Assembly (NCBI GenBank): GCA_937926875.1
Contig: CALBAX010000134.1
Coordinates: forward strand, 62,001 to 126,000
Source: an uncultured Desulfovibrio sp.
GTDB taxonomy: Bacteria > Desulfobacterota > Desulfovibrionia > Desulfovibrionales > Desulfovibrionaceae
Direction: 5' to 3'
Length of the DNA: 64,000 nt
Positions 33,361 through 42,791 of this stretch are shown here, in pieces. The notes below the pieces were generated by a model. It saw only the letters and a list, made by a program, of their open reading frames with translations. It made no database searches and was not told where the DNA came from. A program made the position numbers and the translations under genes. Each line of letters opens with the position of its first letter. Positions within the stretch are counted from its first letter, which is position 1.

Positions 33361-34800
33361 TTGGAGACCAGCCAGAAAGACTCTTTGCAACAACACAAGG
33401 TTCTCGTCGCCAACCGCGGCGAGATCGCCATACGCATCATGCGGGCCTGCCGCAAGCTGGGTGTGGCCTTTACTGCCATCTTTACCGCCGAAGACGCCGC
33501 TTCGGGCCATGTGCGCTACGCCCGCGAGAACGGCGGCGAACGCAGCCTGTTCCGGGTTTCTTCCTATCATGACGCCAACGAGCTGATGTCCGTGGCCGAC
33601 CAGGCCGGCTGCACGGCCGTGCACCCCGGTTACGGCTTCTTCGCCGAGGACTTCCGCTTTGCCCGCCGCGTGACCAAACGCGACCGCAAGATGATCTTCA
33701 TCGGCCCCTCGTGGAAGATCATCCGCGAGCTGGGCGACAAGATCAACACCAAACGTCTGGCCCGCAGCCTGGACGTGCCCACCGTGCCCGGTTCCGACCG
33801 CCCCATCTATGACGAGATGGAAGCCGAGCGCATCGCCCGCAGCGTGTTCGAGTTCCAGGTGCAGCAGGGCATCAAGCGCCCGCTGGTGCTGGTCAAGGCG
33901 TCGGCCGGCGGTGGCGGCATGGGCATCGAGGAAGTGTACGACATCGACAACTTCCGCTCCGTGTACCGCCGCATCCGCAACTACGCCCTGCGCCAGTTCA
34001 AGGACGAAGGCGTGCTCATCGAACAGCGCATCACGGACTTCAACCATCTGGAAGTCCAGATCGTGTCCGACCGCAGCGGCAAGAACCCCGTGCACTTCGG
34101 CACCCGCAACTGCTCCATCCAGTCCACCGGCCTGCAGAAGCGCGTGGAAGTGGCCCCCGGCTTCGTGCCCGCCCAGATGGACTACAGCTTCGACGCCGCC
34201 AAGGTGCTGCAGGACATCGTCCACTACTCCCTGACCATGGCCCGCAAGGTGGGCTATGACAACGTGGGCACCTGGGAATGGATCGTCACCCGCCAGGGTG
34301 AGCCCTTCCTCATGGAAGTGAACACCCGCATCCAGGTGGAGAACGGCGTCTCGGCCCGCATCTCCAGCATCCGCAACCACGAAGGCCCCGTGGACCTCAT
34401 CGCCGAACAGATCCGCATCGGCCTGGGCGAGCCCCTGGGCTACACCCAGGACGACGTGACCTTCGACGGCGTGGGCATCGAATACCGCCTCATCGCCGAG
34501 GACCCCGAACACGGCTTCACCCCCTGGGTGGGCCGCATCGAGCGTTTCGCCTGGAAGGAAGAGCCCTGGCTCACCATGCTGACCCACGTGCCCACCGACA
34601 CGCCGTACGAGATCCCCACCGAATTCGACCCCAACCTGGCCCTGGCCATCGTCTGGGGCAAGGATCTGGCCGAGGCCCGGGAACGCGGCGTCTCCTTCCT
34701 GGACAACCTGCACCTGGAAGGGCGCAACAACGCCGGTGAAGCGCTCAAGTCCAACGTGGACTTCCTGCGGGCCAACACCGCCCGCACCCTGCGCTTCTAG
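33361..34800 (+). CDS. accC: Biotin carboxylase subunit of acetyl-CoA carboxylase (TTG start)
   Basis: ATP-dependent carboxylation of biotin; 479 aa ATP-grasp enzyme. VLVANRGEIAIRIMRACRKLG (N-terminal domain), HPGYGFFAEDFRFA, glycine loop KASAGGGGMGIEE, then MEVNTRIQVENGVSARISS with the catalytic Glu and Arg. The usual His after QVE is Asn here. The gene starts with TTG preceded by CAGGAG at eight bases; no ATG fits. It heads the carboxylase operon 33361-38635. The AccA/AccD-type partner downstream argues for acetyl-CoA rather than propionyl-CoA as substrate. Confidence 0.9.
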   Translation: METSQKDSLQQHKVLVANRGEIAIRIMRACRKLGVAFTAIFTAEDAASGHVRYARENGGERSLFRVSSYHDANELMSVADQAGCTAVHPGYGFFAEDFRFARRVTKRDRKMIFIGPSWKIIRELGDKINTKRLARSLDVPTVPGSDRPIYDEMEAERIARSVFEFQVQQGIKRPLVLVKASAGGGGMGIEEVYDIDNFRSVYRRIRNYALRQFKDEGVLIEQRITDFNHLEVQIVSDRSGKNPVHFGTRNCSIQSTGLQKRVEVAPGFVPAQMDYSFDAAKVLQDIVHYSLTMARKVGYDNVGTWEWIVTRQGEPFLMEVNTRIQVENGVSARISSIRNHEGPVDLIAEQIRIGLGEPLGYTQDDVTFDGVGIEYRLIAEDPEHGFTPWVGRIERFAWKEEPWLTMLTHVPTDTPYEIPTEFDPNLALAIVWGKDLAEARERGVSFLDNLHLEGRNNAGEALKSNVDFLRANTARTLRF

Positions 34801-34855
34801 CTGACGGGCCGCCCCGGCGGTCCCCTTCCATCAACGTCAAACGGCGCAAGAGATT

Positions 34856-37099
34856 ATGGACAACACTATCGAAAAACGCATCCAAAGCCTGAACGACAGG
34901 CTCTCGTATACGCGCGACATCTTCGCCGGCAAGCACGAGGACAGCATCCGCCTGCTGGACGAGAAGCTGACCGAGTTCACCACCCGCGTGCGCAACGGCG
35001 AGGTCGAGGATCCCCATACCGAGATCGTCTCCCTGGAAGACCTTTTCGTCTTCGTGGAAAAACGCCTGGAAAAACTCATCACGCCCATGGACCGCGTGCG
35101 CATCGTGCGCCATCCCCAGCGCATCTGCCTGCGTGACATCCTGGAGAACGTCTACGACAACTTCACCGAAGTGGGCGGCCAGGACGAGCACAGCCTCGAC
35201 CCCAGCATGCTCATCGCCCGTGCGGTCATCACCCGCCGCCGCGGCAAGAAGATGCACACCCAGTCCGTCATGGTCATCGGGCAGGAAAAGGGCCACGGCG
35301 CCGAGTTCCGCAACGGCGGCTCCGTGAAGCCCTGGGGCAACGCCAAGGCCCTGCAGTACATGCGCGTGGCCGAGACCGAGGGCATCCCCATCCACTGCTA
35401 CATCTTCACGCCCGGTTCCTACCCCATCGAGGACTACCCCGGCGCGGCCCAGCAGATCGCCCGCAACATCTACACCATGGCCGGTCTGCGCGTGCCCGTC
35501 ATCTCCATCATCTCCGAGGGCGGTTCCGGCGGTGCCGAGGCCATCGGCCTGGCCGACAAGCGCCTCATGCTCTCCCACGGCTACTACTCGGTCATCTCGC
35601 CCGAAGGCGGTGCCGCCATCGAAGGCCGCCTCAAGGCCGGCCAGCGTGCCGCGCCCGAGCTCATCGAGCACTGCGCCCAGAACCTGCACATCACCGCGCA
35701 GGACAACCTCTCCTTCGGCTACATCGACAGCGTGGTGCAGGAACCCGCCCTGGGTGCCCGCCCGCACCACTTCGACTTCTTCCGCTCCCTACGGCAGGAA
35801 GTGCTGCGCGCCACCGACGAGGTGGTCATCACCAACACCAAGCCGCCCATGATCCGCGGTCTGGCCCTGGCGCGCCTGCGCAACCCCGAAGCCAACCTGG
35901 ACGAGATGTATGTGCGCTGGGGCATGTCCGGCGCGGCCAAGAACCGCATGCGCGAACGCCGCCAGCAGAAGTTCCTGCGCCTTTCCCGCGCGGCCGCCAT
36001 CGACAACCGTCCCTTCCTGGCCAAGAACGCCGCCGCCCTGCGCGACTGGGTGACCAAGCCCTGGATGCACTTCAAGTACGACTTCGTGCGTCGTCACCAG
36101 CGCAAGCTGCACAACATCATGGAAGAGCTGAGCAGCGAATGGGACGTGTTCAAGGGCCGCCTCTTCAGCCCCTGGAAGCGCATCGCCAGCCCGGCGGAAA
36201 AGAAGGCCACGGCCAAGGAACTGACCACCCTCTCCAACTGGGTGGAAGACAACCGCGTGAGCAAGTGGAACTACCTGTCGCCGCGCTACAAGATCGACCG
36301 TACCATCACCTGCCCCAACAGCGCCTCGTACGGCTGCCTCGACCTCTGGGGCCCCGACCTGTTCGCCGAATTCGCGGGCGTGTGCAGCCATTGCGGCTAC
36401 CACTTCCCCATGGAGCCCGAATGGTACGTGCAGAACGTCTTCGACAAGGGGTCGGTCTTTGAGTTCAACCGCGAAATCGAAGCCGGCAACCCGCTGAACT
36501 TCCCCAACTTCGAGGAACGCATCAGGGCCGCCCAGGAAAAGACCGGCTGCCGCAGCGGCTGCATGACCTTCGAGGCCCGCATCGACGGCACCAAGCTGGT
36601 GGTGGCCATGCTCATGGGCACCTTCCGCGGCGGTTCCTTCGGCGCCGCCGAAGGCTACAAGTTCGTGGAAGCCGCCGCCCGTGCCGCCAAGAAGCGCTAT
36701 CCCTTCCTGGCCTACGTGCACGGCACCGCCGGCATCCGCATCCAGGAAGGCACCCACGGCGTCATCCAGATGCCCCGCTGCACCGTGGCCGTGCGCCGCT
36801 ACATCGAGTCCGGCGGCCTGTACCTGGTGCTCTATGATACCAACTCCTTCGCCGGTCCCGTGGCCAGCTTCCTGGGCTGCGCGCCCTACCAGTTCGCGGT
36901 GCGCTCCTCCAACATCGGCTTTGCCGGTCCCGGCGTCATCAAGGAGACCACGGGCATGGACATCCCGCCCAAGTACCACCGCTCCTACCGGGCCCTGTCC
37001 CGCGGCCATATCCAGGGCATCTGGGACCGCCGCCAGATCCGTGCCAACCTCAAGCAGGCGCTGCTCACCATGGGCGGCCGCAACCTGTATTACCGTTAG
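34856..37099 (+). CDS. Acetyl-CoA carboxylase carboxyltransferase, alpha-beta fusion
   Basis: Transfers the carboxyl group from biotin to acetyl-CoA for fatty-acid synthesis. The 747 aa single chain corresponds to AccA followed by AccD. The N-terminal AccA-like part (about 1-330) has RNGGSVKPWGNAKALQYM, PGSYPIEDYPGAAQQIA, ISEGGSGGAEAIGLADK and SPEGGAAIEG. A basic linker of about 130 residues follows. The AccD-like part (about 470-747) has a four-Cys zinc finger (first Cys about 486, CSHC about 512-516), then AAEGYKFVEAAARAAKK and GPGVIKETTG. E. coli has two separate genes. It is followed after about 93 bases by the biotinyl protein. Confidence 0.92.
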   Translation: MDNTIEKRIQSLNDRLSYTRDIFAGKHEDSIRLLDEKLTEFTTRVRNGEVEDPHTEIVSLEDLFVFVEKRLEKLITPMDRVRIVRHPQRICLRDILENVYDNFTEVGGQDEHSLDPSMLIARAVITRRRGKKMHTQSVMVIGQEKGHGAEFRNGGSVKPWGNAKALQYMRVAETEGIPIHCYIFTPGSYPIEDYPGAAQQIARNIYTMAGLRVPVISIISEGGSGGAEAIGLADKRLMLSHGYYSVISPEGGAAIEGRLKAGQRAAPELIEHCAQNLHITAQDNLSFGYIDSVVQEPALGARPHHFDFFRSLRQEVLRATDEVVITNTKPPMIRGLALARLRNPEANLDEMYVRWGMSGAAKNRMRERRQQKFLRLSRAAAIDNRPFLAKNAAALRDWVTKPWMHFKYDFVRRHQRKLHNIMEELSSEWDVFKGRLFSPWKRIASPAEKKATAKELTTLSNWVEDNRVSKWNYLSPRYKIDRTITCPNSASYGCLDLWGPDLFAEFAGVCSHCGYHFPMEPEWYVQNVFDKGSVFEFNREIEAGNPLNFPNFEERIRAAQEKTGCRSGCMTFEARIDGTKLVVAMLMGTFRGGSFGAAEGYKFVEAAARAAKKRYPFLAYVHGTAGIRIQEGTHGVIQMPRCTVAVRRYIESGGLYLVLYDTNSFAGPVASFLGCAPYQFAVRSSNIGFAGPGVIKETTGMDIPPKYHRSYRALSRGHIQGIWDRRQIRANLKQALLTMGGRNLYYR

Positions 37100-37192
37100 C
37101 AAACAGACGGCGGGGCGGACTTCCCGCCCCGCCTTTCGCCGCCCCCGACGGTGCGGCCCCACCCACGACAAACGAAAAAGCGGGAAAACCAC

Positions 37193-37843
37193 ATGATCAA
37201 CATTTCCGCATTGCTGGACGAGATAAAAGCCTCCCCTTACCGCGAGATCGTCATCCGTACGCCCCACACCGGCGTGGTGACCTTTGCCGACATCAAGGAA
37301 GGCGACGAGGTCCTCGGCCCCCAGGGCCAGTGGAAGGAAAAGCCCGGCACCCGCCTGGCCACCCTGGAACGCGAACGCAACCCCAAACCCATCTGCTCGC
37401 CTGAAAAGGGCATCGTCAGCAAGATCCACAGCCAGCTCGAAGGCATGTTCGTGGAAGCCGGCACGCCCCTGATGGTCATCCGCCACATGCTCACCCGCAG
37501 CGAAGTGGAACACCAGATCCTCAAGAAGGCCCTGCACCTCTTCCGCGCGCCCGAGCGGGCCAAATACTACTTCACCCCCGAAGTGGACAAGAAGATCCGC
37601 GCCTCGGACGCCCACTCCGTGGTGGTGCGCGACGGCATGGAACTGCTCATCATGTCGCGCATGAAGCGTGAGGTGCCCCTGCACTACAGCGGCCCCACGG
37701 GCGTCATCTACGCCGTCTACTTCAGCTACAACGAGAACATGGACGCGGACGCCCCCCTCATCGGCGTCTGCCCCGAAGACCAGCTTCCCGTCATCCAGGA
37801 CGTCATCATGCGCGTCCAGACCGAATGGACGGAAAAGGGCTAG
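37193..37843 (+). CDS. Biotinyl carrier protein with two biotinyl/lipoyl-like domains
   Basis: 216 aa. The N-terminal half (about 15-105) has lipoyl/biotinyl-like half-hairpins (TPHTGVVTFADIKEGDEVLG; SPEKGIVSKIHSQLEGMFVEAGTPLMVI) without an attachment lysine. The C-terminal half (about 140-205) has GMELLIMSRMKREVPLHYSG, where Lys in SRMKRE matches the position of biotinyl-Lys in the usual AMKM motif, followed by the family-like VIYAVYFSYNENMDADAPLIGV. The motif departs from the E-A-M-K-M consensus, so biotinylation is likely but not certain. Gene order identifies it as the carrier of the carboxylase. Confidence 0.8.
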   Translation: MINISALLDEIKASPYREIVIRTPHTGVVTFADIKEGDEVLGPQGQWKEKPGTRLATLERERNPKPICSPEKGIVSKIHSQLEGMFVEAGTPLMVIRHMLTRSEVEHQILKKALHLFRAPERAKYYFTPEVDKKIRASDAHSVVVRDGMELLIMSRMKREVPLHYSGPTGVIYAVYFSYNENMDADAPLIGVCPEDQLPVIQDVIMRVQTEWTEKG

Positions 37844-37849
37844 ACCGTC

Positions 37850-38635
37850 ATGGGCAAGGCACTGCAGATCCGCCAGAAAGCCGCCGACAGCCCCCAGGGG
37901 CTCACTGCCCGGCGCTGGCCCGCCCTGCTGGCCCTGGCCCGCAAGGCTGCCAGCCCCTATGGTGAGGACGTGGCGGCCTGGCTGGCCGTGCCCGGGGCAC
38001 AGGCCGAGCCCTGCCTGCTGGAACTGGCGCAATGCCTGGGCCGCCTGACCATGCGCAACGTGGACGACCTTGCGCCCCTGACGCTGGACAGCCTGCGCCC
38101 CCTGTGCGACCTGACGAGCCATTGCGAGGACGCCCTGGGCAGCTGGCAGGCCGAAGACGCCGCCGCGGGCCTCCAGGCCCTGGCCGCCCTGCTGGACACG
38201 CTGGAGGCCACGCTCACGCAGTCCGCCATCCGGCCCCCGCTGACCACGCCCGTGGCCTGCATCACCACCGTGGACGTCACCTGGAACTCCGGCCTGCTGG
38301 AAAAATGCTGGCCCGGTCTCAGCCTCCTGGCGTTCGGCCATGCCGGTGTGGGCGCGGCCGGTGTCCGCGACCTGCTGGACCGTCTGGAACGGGGCATGGC
38401 CGAGGACCGCTGGCCCCAGCAGCAGGCCCCCTTCAAGCAGGCGCTGGCCGATGCCCTCGTGCAGCGCAGCAGCCTGGACGCGGCCCTGCGCGCCAATGAT
38501 CCCCGGGCCGCCCACCGCGCCAGCGAGGCCCTGGAAGACGCCCTGACCGAAATGGAAGACAGCCTGCTTGCCGCAGGCTCCGGCCCCAAACGCAAAAAAC
38601 CGTCCTTCTTCCGGCGCCTTTTCGGCCTGCGCTGA
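37850..38635 (+). CDS. Hypothetical protein in the acetyl-CoA carboxylase operon
   Basis: 261 aa, Ala/Leu-rich and largely helical, no signal peptide. The C-terminus is strongly basic (PKRKKPSFFRRLFGLR) with amphipathic character that could bind membrane or nucleic acid. No family recognised. It begins seven bases after the biotinyl-protein gene and 37 bases before ssb, so it is probably cotranscribed. Codon use is typical of the genome. Confidence 0.7.
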   Translation: MGKALQIRQKAADSPQGLTARRWPALLALARKAASPYGEDVAAWLAVPGAQAEPCLLELAQCLGRLTMRNVDDLAPLTLDSLRPLCDLTSHCEDALGSWQAEDAAAGLQALAALLDTLEATLTQSAIRPPLTTPVACITTVDVTWNSGLLEKCWPGLSLLAFGHAGVGAAGVRDLLDRLERGMAEDRWPQQQAPFKQALADALVQRSSLDAALRANDPRAAHRASEALEDALTEMEDSLLAAGSGPKRKKPSFFRRLFGLR

Positions 38636-38672
38636 GACGGTACAACGAGCAACCGTTCGAGGAACAGAATCT

Positions 38673-39197
38673 ATGCTGAACAAAGTCATGATCATCGGTC
38701 GCCTTGGCCGCGACCCCGAACTGCGCTATACCCAGAGCGGTTCCCCTGTGGCCACCCTCAACGTGGCTACCGACGAATCCTACATGGACCGTGACGGCAA
38801 CAAGGTGGAACGCACCGAATGGCACCGCGTGTCCGTGTTCCAGCGCCAGGCCGAGAACTGCGCCAACTTCCTGGCCAAGGGCAGCCTCGTCTACGTGGAA
38901 GGCAGCCTGCAGACCCGCAAGTGGCAGGACCAGAACGGCCAGGACCGCTACACCACCGAGATCAAGGCCCAGCGCGTCCAGTTCCTGGATCGCCGCAGCG
39001 ACGGCCCCCGTGCCGACATGGGCGGCTATGAAGACGACTACGGCGCGCCTGCGTCCGCTCCCCGCGCTCCCCGCGGCGGCAACATGGGCGGCGGCCAGCG
39101 CCAGGCCCCGCGCCGTCCCGCGCCCCAGCAGCGTGACGACGACCTGGGCCCCGCCTTCCCCTCCGAAGCGTCCAACATGGACGAAGTGCCCTTCTAG
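38673..39197 (+). CDS. ssb: Single-stranded DNA-binding protein
   Basis: Protects single-stranded DNA in replication and repair. 174 aa: OB-fold (about 1-110) beginning MLNKVMIIGRLGRDPELRYT, with WHRVSVFQRQAENCANFL and YVEGSLQTRKWQDQ. A Gly/Arg/Pro-rich linker follows, then the acidic protein-interaction tip MDEVPF (canonical form DDDIPF). GAGGAAC precedes the start at 38673. Confidence 0.96.
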   Translation: MLNKVMIIGRLGRDPELRYTQSGSPVATLNVATDESYMDRDGNKVERTEWHRVSVFQRQAENCANFLAKGSLVYVEGSLQTRKWQDQNGQDRYTTEIKAQRVQFLDRRSDGPRADMGGYEDDYGAPASAPRAPRGGNMGGGQRQAPRRPAPQQRDDDLGPAFPSEASNMDEVPF

Positions 39198-39223
39198 GCA
39201 CGGATGCCCCATCTGAACACACG

Positions 39224-39258
39224 GCAGGGCGTTCCGCACGGAGCGCCCTGCTTTTTTT
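39224..39258 (+). terminator. Terminator of ssb
   Basis: GCAGGGCG and TCCG paired with CGGA and CGCCCTGC, with one mismatch, followed by TTTTTTT. Confidence 0.88.
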
Positions 39259-39385
39259 GCGCCCGACGTCCGTCAGGCCCTCTGCACTCCTTTCGCTCCT
39301 GTGTTCCGGCAGATGCCTCCCGCCTGCTCCGGGACGCCCGGCGGAGCGCGGGACAGCCAGGCGCGTCCCGGGCCATAGAATATAA

Positions 39386-39491
39386 GTTATCTCATCGAAA
39401 TAATTATAGAGCGACAGGATGTTCCCCCAAATTTCCATAGAAATATACAAAAAATAGATGGTTATCTCATTAATAGTAAAAATTATTATTG
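39386..39491. promoter_or_regulatory. Tandem candidate operators upstream of the cytochrome c peroxidase gene
   Basis: GTTATCTCAT occurs twice (39386-39395 and 39461-39470), each followed by an AT-rich block (AATAATTATAG; AAAATTATTATTG). The second block, 39477-39491, matches the recalled PerR-box consensus TTATAATNATTATAA at 10 of 14 defined positions. Peroxide (PerR/Fur-family) control is plausible but unproven. Confidence 0.45.
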
Positions 39492-39578
39492 ACTTTCAGG
39501 CGCACTTGTGAAAAAAAGCCTCTGCTACCCTGGCAAAACCCGTGATGCCGACCCGGCATCGCCCACAAGGAGGACGAT

Positions 39579-40940
39579 ATGAAGGAAAAACTGCTGGCTT
39601 CCGCGGCCCTCGTGCTGCTGGCCTGCACCCCTGCCACGGCGCAGGGGCTGGACGATGTGAAGCACAAGTTCGCCAGTGTCTCGGGCATCGTGCAGGACAA
39701 GTGCATGGCCTGTCACTCCCGCGGCTATGACCTGCCGTTCTATGCCAAGGTCCCCGGCATCAGCGGCATCATCGAAAAAGATTACAGGGACGGCATCCGC
39801 GCCATGGATCTCAACCAGGAGCTGGTACAGCGCAAGGATAGCCCTGTGGGCGAGACCGTGCTGGCCAAGATGGAATGGGTCATCCTCAACGACACCATGC
39901 CGCCCGCCAAGTTCGCCGTGGTGCACTGGGGCAGCCGCCTTTCCGACCAGGACAAGAAGGACATCCTGGCCTGGGTGGCCCAGACCCGCAAAGCCCACTA
40001 CGCCACGGACGCCGCTCCCGAACATGCCAACGAGCCCATCCAGCCCATCCTCCACCGCCTGCCCGTGGACGAAGCCAAGGTGGCCCTGGGCAAGACCCTG
40101 TTCAATGACGCCCGCCTGTCGGCCGACAGCACCGTGGCCTGCGCCACCTGCCATGCCATGGACAAGGCCGGCACGGACAACGCCCGCTTCTCCGAGGGCA
40201 TCCGCAAGCAGCTGGGCGATGTGAACGCCCCCACCACCTTCAATGCCGTGTTCAACTTCGTACAGTTCTGGGACGGCCGCGCTGCCGACCTGCAGGAACA
40301 GGCCGGTGGCCCGCCGCTGAACCCCATCGAGATGGGCAGCAAGGACTGGGACGAGATCGTGGCCCGTCTGGCCGCCGATGCCGAACTGACCGCCAAGTTC
40401 CGCGCCGTCTATCCTGACGGCTGGTCCGGCAAGAACATCACGGACGCCATCGCCGAATACGAAAAGACCCTCATCTCGCCCGACAGCCGCTTCGACCGCT
40501 GGCTGCGCGGCGACAAGAGCGCCCTGACCGCTGCCGAAGTGGAAGGCTACGAACGCTTCAAGGCCTATCGCTGCGCCTCCTGCCACGTGGGCAAGAGCAT
40601 GGGCGGCCAGTCTTACGAATATCTGGATCTCAAGAAGGATTACTTCGCCGACCGCGGCGGCAAGCCCCTGGGCTCCGACAAGGGCCGCTTCAATGCCAGC
40701 GGCAAGGAAGAGGACATGCACCGCTTCAAGGTGCCCAACCTGCGCAACGTGGAGCTGACCCATCCCTATCTGCACGACGGCACCGTGACCACCCTGGACG
40801 AGGCCGTGCGCATCATGGGCATCTACTGCTCCGGACTGGACGTGCCCCAGAAGGACCGCGCCCTCATCGTGGGCTTCCTGCGCACCCTGACCGGCCAGCA
40901 TGAAGGCCGCCCCGTGCAGGGCGAGGCCGTGGCCCGATAA
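39579..40940 (+). CDS. Triheme cytochrome c peroxidase family protein
   Basis: Periplasmic peroxidase that reduces hydrogen peroxide with electrons from c-type cytochromes. 453 aa with a Sec signal peptide (LLASAALVLLACTPATAQG). Three heme-attachment motifs: CMACH (42-46) in an extra N-terminal domain, CATCH (188-192) and CASCH (332-336) in the standard diheme CCP core (about 150-445, with FFNDARLSADSTVACATC-like context and FKVPNLRNVELTHPYLHDG). The three-heme layout resembles YhjA-type quinol peroxidases, though no N-terminal anchor beyond the signal is apparent. GGAGG precedes the ATG. Likely induced by oxidative stress, given the upstream repeats. Confidence 0.9.
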   Translation: MKEKLLASAALVLLACTPATAQGLDDVKHKFASVSGIVQDKCMACHSRGYDLPFYAKVPGISGIIEKDYRDGIRAMDLNQELVQRKDSPVGETVLAKMEWVILNDTMPPAKFAVVHWGSRLSDQDKKDILAWVAQTRKAHYATDAAPEHANEPIQPILHRLPVDEAKVALGKTLFNDARLSADSTVACATCHAMDKAGTDNARFSEGIRKQLGDVNAPTTFNAVFNFVQFWDGRAADLQEQAGGPPLNPIEMGSKDWDEIVARLAADAELTAKFRAVYPDGWSGKNITDAIAEYEKTLISPDSRFDRWLRGDKSALTAAEVEGYERFKAYRCASCHVGKSMGGQSYEYLDLKKDYFADRGGKPLGSDKGRFNASGKEEDMHRFKVPNLRNVELTHPYLHDGTVTTLDEAVRIMGIYCSGLDVPQKDRALIVGFLRTLTGQHEGRPVQGEAVAR

Positions 40941-40973
40941 CCTGACCCGACCGGACACGATCCGCGATATCCC

Positions 40974-41003
40974 CGGCCCGGCACTTCACGTGCCGGGCCT
41001 TTC
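40974..41003 (+). terminator. Terminator of the cytochrome c peroxidase gene
   Basis: 10-bp stem GGCCCGGCAC / GTGCCGGGCC (40975-40984 with 40990-40999), then TTTCT. The rest up to the sat promoter is gene-free. Confidence 0.85.
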
Positions 41004-41379
41004 TGCATCCTCAGGCCGCCGGTCCGGCGCTGCGGGCCGCACGCCTGTCCGGGACCGCTCCGCCGCCCCGACGTTACCCTGCGGCCAGCGGATGGACGGC
41101 AAAGCAAAGAATTTGTCCTTTTTTTTCGCACGACTGCAACAGGGATATGGCAGCGGGCCCGATGCCCCTCTTTTCATGCCCTGCCGGGCGTGCTATGTTC
41201 CACCCAAATTCCGGCAGGGGCCCTGGCGGGCCTTTCCGGCCGGAGCGGTATGGGGCACGAGTGCGCGTCAATTTTCACAATAAAAATTTTCCCGTACTCT
41301 TTGTATTGTAAATCAATGTGATAGCCGTTTTCTGCTGCGTCTTTTTCGTGTCGTTTCCGTGAAAAATCCGGAAAGGTGG

Positions 41380-41405
41380 TTGACTTTTTGTTAGATTATT
41401 CACAA
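41380..41405 (+). promoter_or_regulatory. sat promoter -35 with overlapping Rex-like operator
   Basis: TTGACT (41380-41385) and TTGTTAGATTATTCACAA (41388-41405). The latter agrees with the Rex pattern TTGTGAA-N4-TTCACAA at 12 of 14 positions, with a perfect right arm. The site fills the spacer and -10 zone, so binding would block transcription. Control of sat by the NADH/NAD+-sensing Rex is established in Desulfovibrio; its use here is inferred. Confidence 0.6.
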
Positions 41406-41483
41406 GATGCAACTCACAAAGAGACGTTACGGATGCGCCACTTGCGCAACGGTATAGCAACAAATCAAATGGAGGATTTCTCA

Positions 41484-42755
41484 ATGTCCAAACTGGTTCC
41501 CCCTCATGGTGGCAAGGGCCTGGTGTGTTGTCTTCTGGAAGGCGCTGCTTTGGAAGAAGAAAAGAAAAAGGCTGCCGGCCTGAAGCAGATTGAGATCTCC
41601 TCTCGCGCCAAGGGCGACCTGATCATGATGGGCATCGGCGGCTTCTCTCCCCTGAACGGCTTCATGAACAAGGCCGACTGGAAGAGCGTCTGCGAAAAGA
41701 TGACCCTTTCCGACGGCACCTTCTGGCCCGTGCCCGTCACCCTGGACATCTCCGCTGAAGATGCCAAGGGCCTGAAGGCCGGTGACGAAGTGGCCCTGGT
41801 CCGCAAGGGCGAGATCATGGCTACCCTGAAGGTCGAAGAAGTCTATGAAATGACTGAAGCCGACAAAAAGTGGGAATGCGAACTGGTGTTCAAGGGCGAA
41901 GGCCCCGACTCCGAAAAGTTCTGGGAAGTGGCCCCCAATGACCATCCCGGCGTGAAGATGGTCCTGGCCCAGAAGGAATATAACCTGGCCGGTACCGTGA
42001 AGGTCCTGTCCCAGGGCGAATTCCCCGAAAAGTTCCCCGGCGTGTACATGACCCCCGCCCAGCTGCGTGCCAAGATGGACGAACGCGGCTGGCAGAAGGT
42101 TGCCGCCCTGCAGCTGCGTAACCCCATGCACCGTTCTCACGAATACCTGGCCAAGATCGGCGTGGAAGTGTGTGACGGCGTCGTGATCCACTCTCTGGTG
42201 GGCGCCCTGAAACCCGGCGACATCCCGGCCGAAGTGCGCGTGAAATGCATCGACACCCTGGTCGACAAGTACTTCGTGAAAGACTACGTCATCCAGGCCG
42301 GCTATCCTCTGGACATGCGCTATGCCGGTCCCCGCGAAGCCCTGCTGCACGCCACCTTCCGTCAGAACTACGGCATCAACAACCTGCTGGTCGGCCGTGA
42401 CCACGCCGGTGTGGGCGACTTCTACGGCATGTTCGAAGCCCAGGAAATCTTCCGCAAGATCCCTGTGCCCGCCGAAGAAGGCAAGCGTCTGCTCTGCCAG
42501 CCTCTGAACATCGACTGGACCTTCTACTGCAAGAAGTGCGACGGCATGGCCTCCATGCGTACCTGCCCCCACGGCAAGGAAGACCGCGTCATCCTGTCCG
42601 GTACCAAGCTGCGTAAGATGCTGTCCGAAGGCGCTGAAGTGCCGGATCATTTCGGTCGTGAAGAAGTGCTCGCCATCCTGCGCGAATACTATGGCAGCCT
42701 GACCGAAAAGGTCGAAATCAAGATGCAGCGCGCTGCTTCCGGTTCCACCATGTAA
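41484..42755 (+). CDS. sat: Sulfate adenylyltransferase (ATP sulfurylase), dissimilatory
   Basis: Activates sulfate to APS, the first step of sulfate respiration. 423 aa homo-oligomeric type without an APS-kinase domain. [11 protein letters not shown] (about 214-224) contains the HxxH-type nucleotide-binding motif, [12 protein letters not shown] (304-315) the second signature; [16 protein letters not shown] resembles the zinc site seen in some sulfate-reducer and archaeal enzymes. GGAGG nine bases before the ATG sets the start. It has a long AT-rich leader, its own promoter with a Rex-like site, and a UUCG-loop terminator, so it is monocistronic. Codon use is highly biased, as expected for an abundant enzyme. 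Confidence 0.97.
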   Translation: MSKLVPPHGGKGLVCCLLEGAALEEEKKKAAGLKQIEISSRAKGDLIMMGIGGFSPLNGFMNKADWKSVCEKMTLSDGTFWPVPVTLDISAEDAKGLKAGDEVALVRKGEIMATLKVEEVYEMTEADKKWECELVFKGEGPDSEKFWEVAPNDHPGVKMVLAQKEYNLAGTVKVLSQGEFPEKFPGVYMTPAQLRAKMDERGWQKVAALQLRNPMHRSHEYLAKIGVEVCDGVVIHSLVGALKPGDIPAEVRVKCIDTLVDKYFVKDYVIQAGYPLDMRYAGPREALLHATFRQNYGINNLLVGRDHAGVGDFYGMFEAQEIFRKIPVPAEEGKRLLCQPLNIDWTFYCKKCDGMASMRTCPHGKEDRVILSGTKLRKMLSEGAEVPDHFGREEVLAILREYYGSLTEKVEIKMQRAASGSTM

Positions 42756-42791
42756 GCATCGCCGGATTTCCCCAGCGAGATCCTGATAGCG

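Noticed and set aside
33272..33586. Overlapping plus-strand frame at the start of the biotin carboxylase gene
   Set aside because: It is out of frame with the ATP-grasp protein, which has a TTG start with a good ribosome site at 33361. The overlapping translation shows no family.
39386..39420. A second PerR/Fur box at the first GTTATCTCAT copy
   Set aside because: The AT block there (ATAATTAT) lacks the 7-1-7 spacing of the consensus, so only the block at 39477-39491 was put forward as box-like.
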